Source: Monodelphis domestica
Taxonomy: Eukaryota; Chordata; Mammalia; Didelphimorphia; Didelphidae
Direction: 5' to 3'
Length of the DNA: 64,000 bases
NCBI RefSeq assembly: GCF_027887165.1
Contig: NC_077235.1
Coordinates: 9,682,884-9,746,883 of the forward strand
How positions within the stretch are numbered: the stretch's first letter is position 1; every line of letters begins with the position of its first letter. The notes under the pieces were generated by a model. The model had not been told where the DNA came from. It ran no database searches and saw only the letters and a program-made list of their open reading frames with translations. Made by a program: the position numbers and the translations under genes. Shown piece by piece: positions 44,620-55,900 of this stretch.

Positions 44620-45064
44620 CAGTGATGGTGAACCTTTTAGAGATGGAGTACCTGGCCCCACCCCCAGACCAACTGCCGTGTTCCCCCCCCCCCCACCACT
44701 GAGTGCCAGATGTGTCCTGTTCCTCTTACCCCACACAGGGGAGGGAGGAAGTTGCTGCTATTGGGCTGTTGGGCAGAGGGGTGGGGAAGTGAGGAATGTC
44801 CTCAGCAAGTGTAGAGAGGGGGAGGGGAGTGACTTGAGCACTTTGCTCCCCTCTAGCTCGGCTGCCTGTGAGCTATCCCCCTTACCCACCTGTGCACTCC
44901 CATTGACTGCTAGGCAGAGGGGTGGGGGATGTGAAAAAATGTCCTCAGGCATGTGGAAAGGGGAGGGGAGCAGGTCCACCTGAGTCCCTCTGCCTTTCTG
45001 GTAAGGTACTCTTGGTGGGGTGCCCACAGAGAGCATTCTGCGTGCCATAGGCTCACCATCACTG
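44620..45064 (+). mobile_element. hAT non-autonomous DNA transposon, family A, complete ends
   Basis: Left end CAGTGATGGTGAACC and right end GGCTCACCATCACTG are inverted repeats. Eight-base flanks CCCTACAT (44612–44619) and CCCTACAG (45065–45072) differ at one base. There is no transposase coding. A C-run lies at about 44684–44694. Confidence 0.85.
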
Positions 45065-45428
45065 CCCTACAGTGTGCCAGACAAAAGGAAAAGGCTCTCC
45101 TTGGTGAGTTCATCTTCTAATGGGGGAGACAGCACGTCTATGTGAATGGAGAAGCTTTAGCAGCTTGAAGCCACTGAGGTTTGGGAAACATTCTGTACCT
45201 ACAGATATATATCTGGCTGTGCCTGGGGCAATGTGGATGTGCTGAGTAAATCAAAGGAGATCCAGGGTGAGGGGGAAGAAGGCACTGGGGATCTGGAAAG
45301 GCTTGGTGGAGATGCCAAGAGGCAGAGGGAGGAGGAAGTGCATCTGGGAATGCTGTACACTGGACACCAAAGAAAACTAGCTCCTGCTGCCATGGTAGCA
45401 CCTTGAAGCTACTTCAGTGGGGGCCGTG

Positions 45429-45592
45429 AACTCATGGATATGTTTTTAATATTTTGACAACCTTCCATTTAACTAGTTTCCTTGGTAATCCTATGGATTT
45501 TGTTTTAGGCATTTAAAAACTGAGTGGGAGAAGGTGTCCTTGGACCTCACTAGATTGCCTCTTCAGAATTAAGGTTAAGAACCTTTGCTCTA
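45429..45592 (+). mobile_element. hAT-type family B fragment
   Basis: GGTTTCCTTGG-type body text, GTAATCCTATGGATTTTGTT, TTAGGCATTTAAAAACTGAG and the end TTAAGGTTAAGAACCTTTGC match the mammalian-wide element also seen at 29759. Only the right part is present. Confidence 0.6.
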
Positions 45593-46384
45593 GGCCAAGC
45601 AAAGAAGGGCTGCCACCCTCCAGGGGCGAGGAGAGCAGAGATCCTGAGCTGGAGTGAAAGCCATTAGGTTGTTAGCAGAACACTTCATCTCTTCTGCTAA
45701 ATAAAAACCAGCAGGTTAAGGCTGTAACGCAGGTGGGAGTGGCCAGAGCTCTGTCCTAGGGTGCTACGATGTACTTGTAGGCAGAAATTTGGAGCAGCTC
45801 AGAAACATCTGAGCGGAGCAAGAATCATTTTTTTAATGGGCAATTTCCAGATGGTGTGCTTGGTAAATTCTTCCTGAAGACAAGGTAGCACCACAGGAGG
45901 GTTCTCTTCCCTCCCACCTTTCTGGAAACGAAATAGCCTCCTGGTGTTTCAGGACTCTATCGCACCATGGCCTTATGTCTTGAGATCCAGGGTCTGTTTC
46001 TCACCTCCTCAAACATCTTAAGTTGGGAAAAATGTCTTAGTTTAAGGAGAAGCTTATGAGAATTTCAGTGAAGAGAAAGGAAGGAGTTTGGGGAAAGGTG
46101 GCAAAAAGGAACCCCAAAAGATAGAGGAGTGGGGAAACTCAAGAGAAGGGGATTATGGGTCAGAGGCAGAGGAAATCTAGGTTTAAACACTCACTCTCGT
46201 CTGATACTTGAGGTTTTGCTCCGATGGGCAGTGGGCGAGTCTCCCTGTGCACGGGGGTCCTCAAGGGTGGCCACAGCATGAGCCCTGAGAGAATCTACCA
46301 TTGCATCTGTGCCCACTTGGAAATGAGGAACACGACATGGGCATGGGCTCGTGGAGATGAAGGAGTCATGAAGAAGAGTCAGGG

Positions 46385-49300
46385 CATACAAATACAAGTT
46401 TATTCTTTCCAAAGCAGAATTAGAAGAAGAAACAGCGCCATATGGAGTAATAACCAAAGTAAGCCATTCTGCCCCAGCCCCAAACTCTTCTTCGACCCTT
46501 AGCCCTCCTCAGGGCAGAGGAAGGCCATGTGCTCCTGCTGCTGCCATGGCCAGTTTGTGGGGCCAAAGAAAGTGAACTTATTCCCTTGTTCTGGGGACAG
46601 GGGCCCATGTAGGCTTGGCCCAGGGTCAGAGCAGCCACCCCGGGGAGGGGGGGGAGAGGCTCCTCAACCCCAGGTGTGGCCTTTTCCTCACTGAGACCTT
46701 GGTGGGATCCCAGCCTGAAGAGCCCCAGAACTGGACCTCTACCCTTCAGAACATTCTCTTGGTGGCCCCACCCATAGCACCCAGGGCACAGCAGGAAGCT
46801 GCCTAACATCCTGGGGGTGGGGGGTGGGAATGATGATAAGGGGATGCGTCTCCAACTCTTGGCCCAAGTCAGGTAAGAAACAGAGATGGGCAGGGCCTCT
46901 CTCCCTCCCTGTGTGGCAGACCCACTTCTCCACTGGTCATCCCCAAACTTATCACAGTAAACACCCTCTGTCCATCCTAACTTATCATTGTCACCTTTTA
47001 ATTGCAGCTGCAGCTGATTTGGGCCACTCATGCCCCTTGTAGCTCCGTGAACCCCACCAATGAGAAGACCTTCTCTGGACTCCTAGCAACACCCCACACA
47101 ACCACTGGTATACATGACAAGAAATTCAACAGCACCAAACCCAATGCACAATAAGATGCTTTGACAACATACATACAGCACATTTCAAGGATTCCAAGGG
47201 CTCCTTCACCCCCAATGCCTGTCTCAGGGATGACCACTGAGGCTCAGTGATCCCCGATCAGGAAAAATTCCACACTCTGCTTCACCCTTACCTCCACTTC
47301 AGTCCACACACCTGCTACAGCCAGGTCCCTATCCGTGCCTGCCATCCGGGCTCATTGGTAGAGGTGGGCAGCTGGGTTCTTGGGCCTAGGGGATCCTTTC
47401 TGAGTGTTCCTGGTGAGAAACTACTCTGGGACATGTGCTTGGAAGGGCACAGACATCACAACAACCAGCAAGCAAACTCCCCATTTCTATCCAGGAGCTC
47501 TTTGTGAGGCCCCCAGGAAGACTCAGTTCACCCTGTCTGATCTTCCTGGCACTAGGATCTGGCCTCTTCCTACCATTCTTGCCCCATCTATTTGTGGCTG
47601 GTGTAGAGCCTCCCTGGCCTCGTGATATGTATGACCCTGTGCCAGGAGGCCAAGGCCAAGGCATCTGATGGCACCAGACAAGTCTGGTGTGGCCACCAGG
47701 CTTCCCACACCCAGCACACCACCCTATCTTCACTGCAACAGAAGTAAACAGAGAGCAGCGACCTGCTGCTTCCCAGTGGGGTGACATCACTCACTTCAGC
47801 TGTCTTATGGTAACCCAAGGGAGAAGTCTGCCATGGTTTCCTTTAAGAGGCCAAGTGAGGCCTTGGAAAGAGAAGGAGCTGAAGGATAAACTAGGTTACC
47901 TCGCCCAGGAAGTGGGAGGGGAGGAGGGAGAAGAGAAACAGAGTCCGTAGTCACCAGAGCTATGAGGCCTTTGCTCCCTCTCTGGGATCTGGGACAGGGC
48001 AGAGCTTTCATTTGGTCTAACCTAGGCTTTGAGGAGTCCCGGGCAGTAGAGCACCCTGGCCCAGCCCTGGGGGTGACCGAGGAACTCTGTGCTCACAGGC
48101 TCAGGAGGCTGGTCCCAAAGGGGCCTGCAGCAAACCTGGAAACAGTCCCACTGAGGGAACAGCTTGGGATCCAGTAATCCAGGCACTTCTCCCCATCCAG
48201 CCAAAGGCTGGGGCTGACAAAGAGCAAGGTAGAACATGAATACTTCACGAGGTATTAGAATTTAATGTGTGATGAGTGGGGCTGGGAGAATACCAATGCA
48301 TGAAGTAGCTATCCCTCTATAGGTCTAGACTAGACAGAGACCTAGACAAATGCCATGGATTCCAGGGCTCTCTTTGAAAGCTCCTTCCAGTATAAGGCTG
48401 ATGAAGGCAGCTCTGGCTTGGGTCAGAGGCCCAGAGCCTCCTGTCTACTCGGGCCTTTGGGTGCCCAGGGAGGTTGCTATTCAGTGTTAGAAGAGAATCA
48501 AATGAGGCATTGCAAAAAGGGAAGCCCTTCTGGCATCTCCAGATGCTCTGGAGAAGCCATCAGAGCCCTGATGGCACAACCAGCATCTCTGCTGGGCTGT
48601 GTGCATCTGGGCAGCCACCTGCCTCACCCTGGGGACAAGGGAGGGAAGGAACCCCACCGAGGTGCTGGGCCCAGGGAAGGCCCTTGGAGTACGGTCCCAC
48701 AGCCTTCCTGAAATGACTTCTTTCTCCATGAGCCAGGATCCAGAGGATGGCATGGGGGGCACCTTTACAACCATCCCTCTAAGGAAGTGGCAGGGACAAA
48801 GCTCCTTCCGAGACCTAGCCTGATGCTATCAACCCCGATGCCCCAGGGGAAACTACTGAGCAAACCTCCAGGACCTGTGGGGGCCAGAAGGCAAGCAGCA
48901 CCCTCCCTCCCTCCCTCTCCCAAGCAGGTTTCCCCATGGCCCAGCAGGCTGTGGCCTTGAGGAAATGGAAAGATGGGCAGGGGGTGGGGAATCTATGCTA
49001 GTGTAGTCTCCATTGGCCCAAATGTTAAGTGGCGTTAAGAGCCAGCAAGAATCAAAGCTCCATTCCCAAAGCAGAAGGAAGCCCCAGTTTTAGAGTGCCC
49101 AGAAGGAGCATGTGGCCCCAGCATGGCACCAAGAGTTAGTGGAACAAGGGAGGCTAGTCTGAAAGCCTGACTAGGACACCATCCTGCCAACTGAGGGGAG
49201 GCCAGGGTGCAGGTCAGGAGTGGGGAGCAGAGGAAGGAAGGAGTTCCAGGCAGCAGAGCATCAATGCTGAGTGGCACTCTGCCCCAAACTCTCTGGGGAG

Positions 49301-49708
49301 GAGGGAGGGTCACGCTCACATGGGTCCTGAGCTGGGCCAGAGGGCAGGATCCCCACTGGGGCAGGGCCAGGGCCAGGGGCAGGGGCTGCCTACCTCCTAT
49401 GATTTAAAGAGAAGGTGGGGAACAGAACAGGCACTGCTTGTATTCCTCAAGTAGCCAGCTTTCCTGGGACACTGCCACAATGTGTGGAGAGGGAGCAGGC
49501 TGCTGGCTTGAGGATTGGCAGTTCTCTGCTGGCTCCCCTCAGCTCATTCCACCTCAAATCCCTGTTGCTGCCTGAAGCCTGTTAACACCGTGGGGCTGAG
49601 TGAATGAGAAGGGCCAGTGGTGACAGGATGGGCCTGGTTGGGGCAGGGACAGGGGGTCTGGCCAGAGCTGGGTAGGGATCCAGAGTACAGGAAGCACATC
49701 GGGATGCA
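46385..49708 (-). other. DRP2: DRP2 3' UTR
   Basis: From the TGA at 49709 to a minus-strand AATAAA at 46399–46404 there are about 3.3 kb with no recognisable interspersed repeats, unlike both flanks. This fits a long conserved-type 3' UTR. Several open frames in this span on both strands show no domain and are treated as chance. Confidence 0.65.
46399..46404 (-). terminator. DRP2: DRP2 polyadenylation signal
   Basis: AATAAA on the minus strand (TTTATT on plus), about 3.3 kb past the stop codon at the downstream edge of a repeat-free stretch. Cleavage is expected about 15–25 bases further, near 46380. Confidence 0.5.
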
Positions 49709-52700
49709 TCAGGAAGCCAGTAGAGTGTTGGCGGGCACATCTGGGCTTCGGACATTAGGGAAGGCGTGGCGGAGCTTCTCCATGATGTCCTCCAAGCACA
49801 GGCTGACATCCTGACTCTTCTGCCCCATATCATCTAAGGTGGAGAGGGGAGGCAAGGAAGGGGGCATGGAGGAGGAGGCCTGGCCCTGGAGGAAGGACTA
49901 GACCCAGCAAAGAAGGGGGAGCTCACCTGCAGCCTCAGTGTCTGGGGTGGTGTGCTCCTTCTCCTGGGAATGACTACCCTCTGACTGCTGTGGAGAAGAG
50001 GCCAATGAGGAGCCCCCAGAGCCATTGCCTTCTGATTCAGGGGGTGGCTACAAAGAGAAAGGAAGAGGTGATGCTCTTGTTCCTTAGTGCCAGGGATCCA
50101 AGGGGCTCTGTCACTAACTGGCAATTTCTACCATCTCCCATGGGGGACATCCTAACACTCTTCCAATTTCAGCAACAATTGTTCATTTGGCCAACACTTA
50201 TGAAGCACCCACTATGTGCCAGACACACATTGGGTCTGATGCTGGAGACACAAAGATAAGAATGAAATAGTCTCAACCCTCGAGGAGCTTACAATCTATT
50301 ACATTATTCAGAAGCAGATTCTTTCTGGCCTTCCTTTTAGAAATGGAGACCTCCCATTCCCCACACCTTGCATGTTTTCTAAATATTGCCAGCCAATTCT
50401 GGGAGGAGACCAAGAGTTGGTGAGTCTCATTGGACAGGATGACAGAAGCCTTGGGTCTGTCCAAAGTGTCTGGAAGGTGGAGCCATTTCTGGGCATTTGT
50501 GGTCACTGGGTGGACAGACCTCCGTCACATGTTGAATCATATGGAACATTAGGGGTGAAGTCAGGCTATGAGCCATGCCAGCTGAAATGGCAGCAGATGC
50601 AGCTGCTTCTGAAGGGTTCTCTGCCTGTTGGGCATGGGCCCAGGACTGCCTGCCCAGGCACTCTCACCTGCAGGAGCAGCTCCCTGAGGCGCAACAGCTG
50701 TGACTCCAGCTGCCTATTGTGGTCTTCCAGAATCTGCATGCGGGTCTCCAGGCGGCTCTTGTGCTGCCGGAGGAGCCTGGCTTCTGCCAATAGCTCCTCA
50801 TTGCGGGGATCCTGGGCCACCTCAGGAGGGCCCTCAACAGCCTCCTCATGCTGCCACTTTAGACGTCGTAGCTCTCCTTGGAGGATCCTGTCATAGACAT
50901 GGGGCCTAAGGGCCGAGGCCAAAGCAGGGTCCTTGGCCCGGGTGCCATCTAGGCCAGGCTGGGAGTCCCACCATGGAGAGGAGTTGGAGTTAGGCATGGT
51001 CAAGTTACAGGATGCCCTTGCTTCTTGCTGATCACATTTGCACATCTAGAACATGCAGTGATCTTTCCCCCCAACCTTAGTGGAATGAGCACACATTGTA
51101 CAGAACAGATGCCTCCTGGCTTGCCAGCACTGCTTTTAGACCACAAACCCTGTGCATAGAAATCCAGTAAGCCATTTGGAGGGTGACTTAAGCCCTTCCC
51201 TTGTCCTACCCCCAACCCCTATCCATCCTCCAGGAGCCTGAGCCTCAGAGCTTGGTCAGCAGGGAAAGGGAGACTCCCATTGGCAGAGCAAACCCTCTGA
51301 CTAGGCCCAGGGGAAGCTGGCTTTGGGCCTACTCTCATCCTGGCCCCATCCCCAATAATCTACATGTTGCCTTATACAGCCTCATTTCCATTGTCTTCCC
51401 AGTTCTTTTTGCAGAGCCCAGATGCTCATCCTCTCCTAAAAGTCTAGTTTCCAGGGGAAGCAGTATAGGCCTCACTGCTGCTCCTCAGTCCAGATCCAGC
51501 CCCTCTTGTCAGCCTGTCTCAAACCCATGCACACACTCACCGGTTCTCATCCTCCAGGTGAGCCAGAATCTTCTCCAGCTCCCCCTTGTCATCGGCAATA
51601 ATGGTACTCTGGGCTTGCTGCCCAAAGGTAGGCTCCCGGTCTGTAATGGGACTCGAGTGCCTCAGCAGGTACTGATCTTCATCTCTGTCATGGGATAGGG
51701 GAGAAGAGGATGAAGAGAAAGGTGTCACCTACAGGGCAGGAAATCCCCTTACAGACAGCTCCTGGCTTTCAGTTTCCTCATGAGGGCCATGACTCTAGAG
51801 AGAGGAGGGCCATGTATCCAGGCTTTGTCAGGGTGGATATAGGAAGCCTAGGCCTGAGAAAAGACTTGGATCTTGGGACTCCTGGGTTCTCCTTGCACTA
51901 TACTGGATGGCTATGAGCAAGAAACTTCCTTTTCCTGTGCCTTACTTTCCCCTCTGGAAGATGGCTGTAATACTTGGATTTCAGTCTAAGTCAGACTAGC
52001 CCTGGGACCTTAGATTGCTTTGCCTCAAGGCTTCCCTCTGGGCAGGAGAGTGTCCCTGCTGTAGAACATTGCCGCCAATATTTGATACACCCTAGGCTGG
52101 CAGGTGGGACACTAGGATCTTTGGGAGAAATATTCTAAGATCAGTCATTTCCATTCCACTGAATGAGGATATTCCCTCCCTCCTCCAGAAGTGGCATAGG
52201 AAAGCAGAAGCTTGGAGCAAGAGGCTACTGGGGTCCCAGGCAGAAAGCAGTTGGGGGCAGGGAGAATGACAGCCATGGGAAGGCCTCCATCTTGCCATGA
52301 TTAGTGACATCTACTTTCCTCACTTGGCATCCTACCTAAAAGGAGGGGTCCCTTTCCCACAGCCCCCATGTAATTTCCCAGGGCCAAGGCCTGCCTTGCC
52401 CAACTGTGAAGGCAGGAAGCCCCTGGGAAATGCTGTCCTGGTCCCACAGGGACTCACATGCTGTCATCGGGGGACAGGCTGTCATTGAAGAAGGAACAAT
52501 TCTGACTTTCCATCTCAGCAAGCCTGGGGATAGAAGAATAGACACAGAAGTAAGGCACAAGAGGGAGCCTGCCTTCTCCCAAGAGCATAGCTTTCCCAAC
52601 AGAACCAGCAGCCTCCCAGGCCTAGGATTCCATGCCTCCCTTGGCCATTTGATCTCAGTTTACGCAGGGATGAGTCCTAGTATTTTCTCACTAGGCCGTA

Positions 52701-52908
52701 CTCCCCTGTTCTGGACAAAGCTCTCCCGAGACATGGGGTGAGCCAGGGGATTGGCCTGGCTAGATTACTCTCCCTCATTTTCCTGTGTATTCTGCCTCCT
52801 TTGCCCTCCCTGATCCTGGGCTGGTGGTGCCCACCCTGGTACCTGCTGGCAAAGTGTTCGATGCGGGAGTGTGTATCAGAGTGTGGTAACATGGGGGAGG
52901 AGGCAGGC
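49709..52908 (-). CDS. DRP2: DRP2 C-terminal exons: coiled coil and tail
   Basis: Exons 52908–52843 ([12 protein letters not shown]), 52523–52458 ([15 protein letters not shown]), 51684–51541 ([31 protein letters not shown]), 50887–50668 (coiled coil: [31 protein letters not shown]), 50047–49927 (Ser/Gly/Pro-rich) and 49833–49709 ([20 protein letters not shown], ending ANTLLAS). Compared with human from memory, the segment after QHEEA is a few residues shorter and its sequence differs. Otherwise collinear. Confidence 0.94.
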
Positions 52909-55900
52909 CTAGAAGAAGAAGCCAGAGGTCAGCATCTGGATGCCTCTTATTTTTCCCCACCCCCAGCCCCAGACCACTTCCTTCCCATGGCCAGAGCTCA
53001 GTGCCAGTGCCCTCCCAGCATTCTCTCTGATTCTGTATAGTGGGGCCCATCTGGCCCTGGGGGTCAGAGAGGCCATCCTGCCTTGGTGCCAGGGACCCCC
53101 GGGGCTCAGGAAGCAAGGCACTCACGGCTCACTATAGTCAGCCTCCAGTACAGACTGCACAGGCAGATATCCTCTCTGAGGGTGTTTGCTGAAATACTGC
53201 TTGGATCGAAATTTGTTTTTCAGGGTTGTAGCAAAATCCCTCACGTTCTCACTTGAAGTCGTCTGGAGAGAGACAGAGCTGAAAGCCCATCTACCACCAC
53301 TGCCACCGCCCCCAGCAGAGCCTCAGAGCAGCCAATGAGGGACCAAGGGCTTGGGGAGAGCATTCAATAGCCCAAGGTTGCACATATGTGGAGGGAGCGA
53401 GCCAAGTTTTCCCAACAGGATAGGATCTGTGTTAGGGGTGACTGAAGGAACTATGGTAGCAGACAGAGACAGATCCTCCAGGGAAGAAGGACTCTCAATT
53501 CTGTCACTTCTGTTTTCCCTCTGCTTTAGAATGGAAAGAGCAGAGCAAAAATGACTAATGGCGAGTTGCTCCGCAATCTAGGTGAGGGGATAAGAGTAAG
53601 GGAGGGCCTAGCTGTCCTTGCCGAACCATCTGACCCACATAAACTCCATTGTTAGGTCCTGTAAGAAGGGGAAGAGGAGATGAGGTGGCTGACCCCATTG
53701 GTAGCTATATTTGGAGCATCAGAGAAAAGAACAGAGAGGTAGCACAAGGGCATGATGGGCTGTCTTGATTTGTTAAAAAGAGAGAAGAATGGAATCTATA
53801 AACTTTGGGCCAGGAGCTTGCTGGTAAACTGACTTCTAGACCAGACCATGGCAGAGATGATTAGTGACTAGTTAGAAAAGGGAGTGGCAATTGCCAAGTG
53901 CTGACATGGCTTCCCCAAGAACAGGTCAGGCTGCACTGGCTTTGTGCACTTCCATGCTAGAGCTCCTAAATGAGTAAAGGGAATGTCGCCTAAATTTTTG
54001 GAGAGCTTTTGACAAAGCTGAGAAGGTGGAAAGGTATGAACCAGATGAAAATCCAATTGGTTGGGTTCAGAACTGGTAGGATGGCTAGACTCAAAGCACA
54101 GTAATTAATGTTTTGATACCATCTCAGCAGGAGGTCTCCAGTAGAGGACCCCAAGGATCTGTTCTTAGGCTCACAGTAGTTAACCCTTTCTGTCAACGTC
54201 TTGGATAAAGGCACAGATTATATGCTCACCAGCCTCACAGAGGACACTGAGCTTCAGTGAGATACCTAACATGGTGGATGCAAAGATTGTGGTGTGGTTG
54301 GCCATTTCTCCAGTTCATTTTACAGATGAGGAAACAAAGGCACACAGGTGATGTGACTTGCTCAGGGTCACACAGCTAGGAAGTGTTTGAAGTCAGATTT
54401 GGACCCACAAAGATGAAACTTCCTAACTACTGGCTCAGCACTCTATCCGCTATAGCACCTATAGAGTGCCTTGGGCTGAATCTAATGAAAGCCAATAATG
54501 ATAAATGAAAATTCTTGCACTTGAGTCCAACAAAACTTCACGTATGGGATAGAGTGGCAAGCTAGATAGCAGCTTGTCCAGAAAGGATCTGGGGGTTTAG
54601 TAACAGAGGAGGCAGCCCCAACAGTGGCTGTGACCTGAGCTGCATTCAGGAATGAAGCACCCTGAGCTCTGCCTCTGGCCTGGCCTGTCAGCTCTGAGCA
54701 CCACAGCTTGCAGTTGACCCTGATACCCTGGAGAGGCTCCAGGGGACAGCAGCTGCTGTGACAGGGAAGGATGTCGAGTCTTCAGCTAATGTGGATGAGT
54801 TGGGCAGATGGCCTGCTTAGCCCAAGGGAGCAAAGACTCCAGAGGGATGTGCTAGTGGTGGGAAAGGCTGTCCCGGGAAAGATGGATCAGTTTTGTTCTT
54901 TCTACTTAGCCTCAGAGTGCGCAACCAGGAGAGCCATGGGCAGAAGCTGCAAAGAGGCATATTTCAACCCAGTGTCAGGAGAAATGTCTTGGGCATGAAA
55001 TCCACCCCAGGGGCAGTGGGCCACCTTGGGAAGGAAGAGAAAGAGCCTTTGGATACAGTGTGGATGGCTACCTGGCCAGGAGGTTTGGGGGAGGCAATTC
55101 TTTTTCAGGTAAGGGTTGAACTGAATGGCTGCTAAGGTCCTCCTTTCAACTCCGAAATTCTGTACTTCAGAGAATCCATAGGAGAAGAAACCTGAGGGGA
55201 AAGGGCAGCTCTGCTCTGTGTGCTTGTGTGCATGCTTGTGTGCATGTGTGTATGTGTGTGTGTGTGTGTGTGTGTGCGCGCACGCGCGCGCATGACTCAG
55301 AGTGTGGGGAGAAGTAACTGTATGCCCAGAATAGAGAGAAGCTCATTGAAATTCTGTAGCCAGGCAGCAGAGGCAATGCCAAGTCTGGGATATGAAGAGT
55401 TTCAGCCTGAAACCAAATGGGCCCTGGGGCCCACACAGCCTGTGAGGTCCAAAAAGGACCAAAGAGGAAAGCCTAAAAGGGACTGAGCAGCCCCCAAGGC
55501 CCAGTCAAGCTGTTTCATCCTGAAATGGGCCCGCAAGGTAGTTGGTGCCTACATATCTCTGACTCTGAACACTGGGCACTCTGGAGGAGGGTCCGAGGGG
55601 TAAGAACTGGGGTACCTCTACTGGGGAAGTTGCCCCAGCTGATGGCAAACAGCTACCCAACAGCCACATGGCTTCCCTCCTTACCGGCGTGTAATATTCC
55701 ATGATGGGATAGTGTAGTTTGTTCCCTTTACTGGCCCTGCCTGTTAGGAAGCAGGTCTGGCAGATGTCCACGTTGAACTGTTTAAGACTCCGGTACCTTG
55801 GGGAAGATGAGGGTGACAAGAGGGATCTAGTGAATGCATGTTTGCCTGCTTGGGAGGGGTACCAGGACAGATAAAAGTGGGACTGCTTGCCTGCCCTCAC

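Noticed and set aside
46420-47031. 203-codon minus-strand open frame
   Set aside because: It lies in the DRP2 3' UTR next to the polyadenylation signal and has no similarity to known domains; stop-free by chance in GC-rich sequence.
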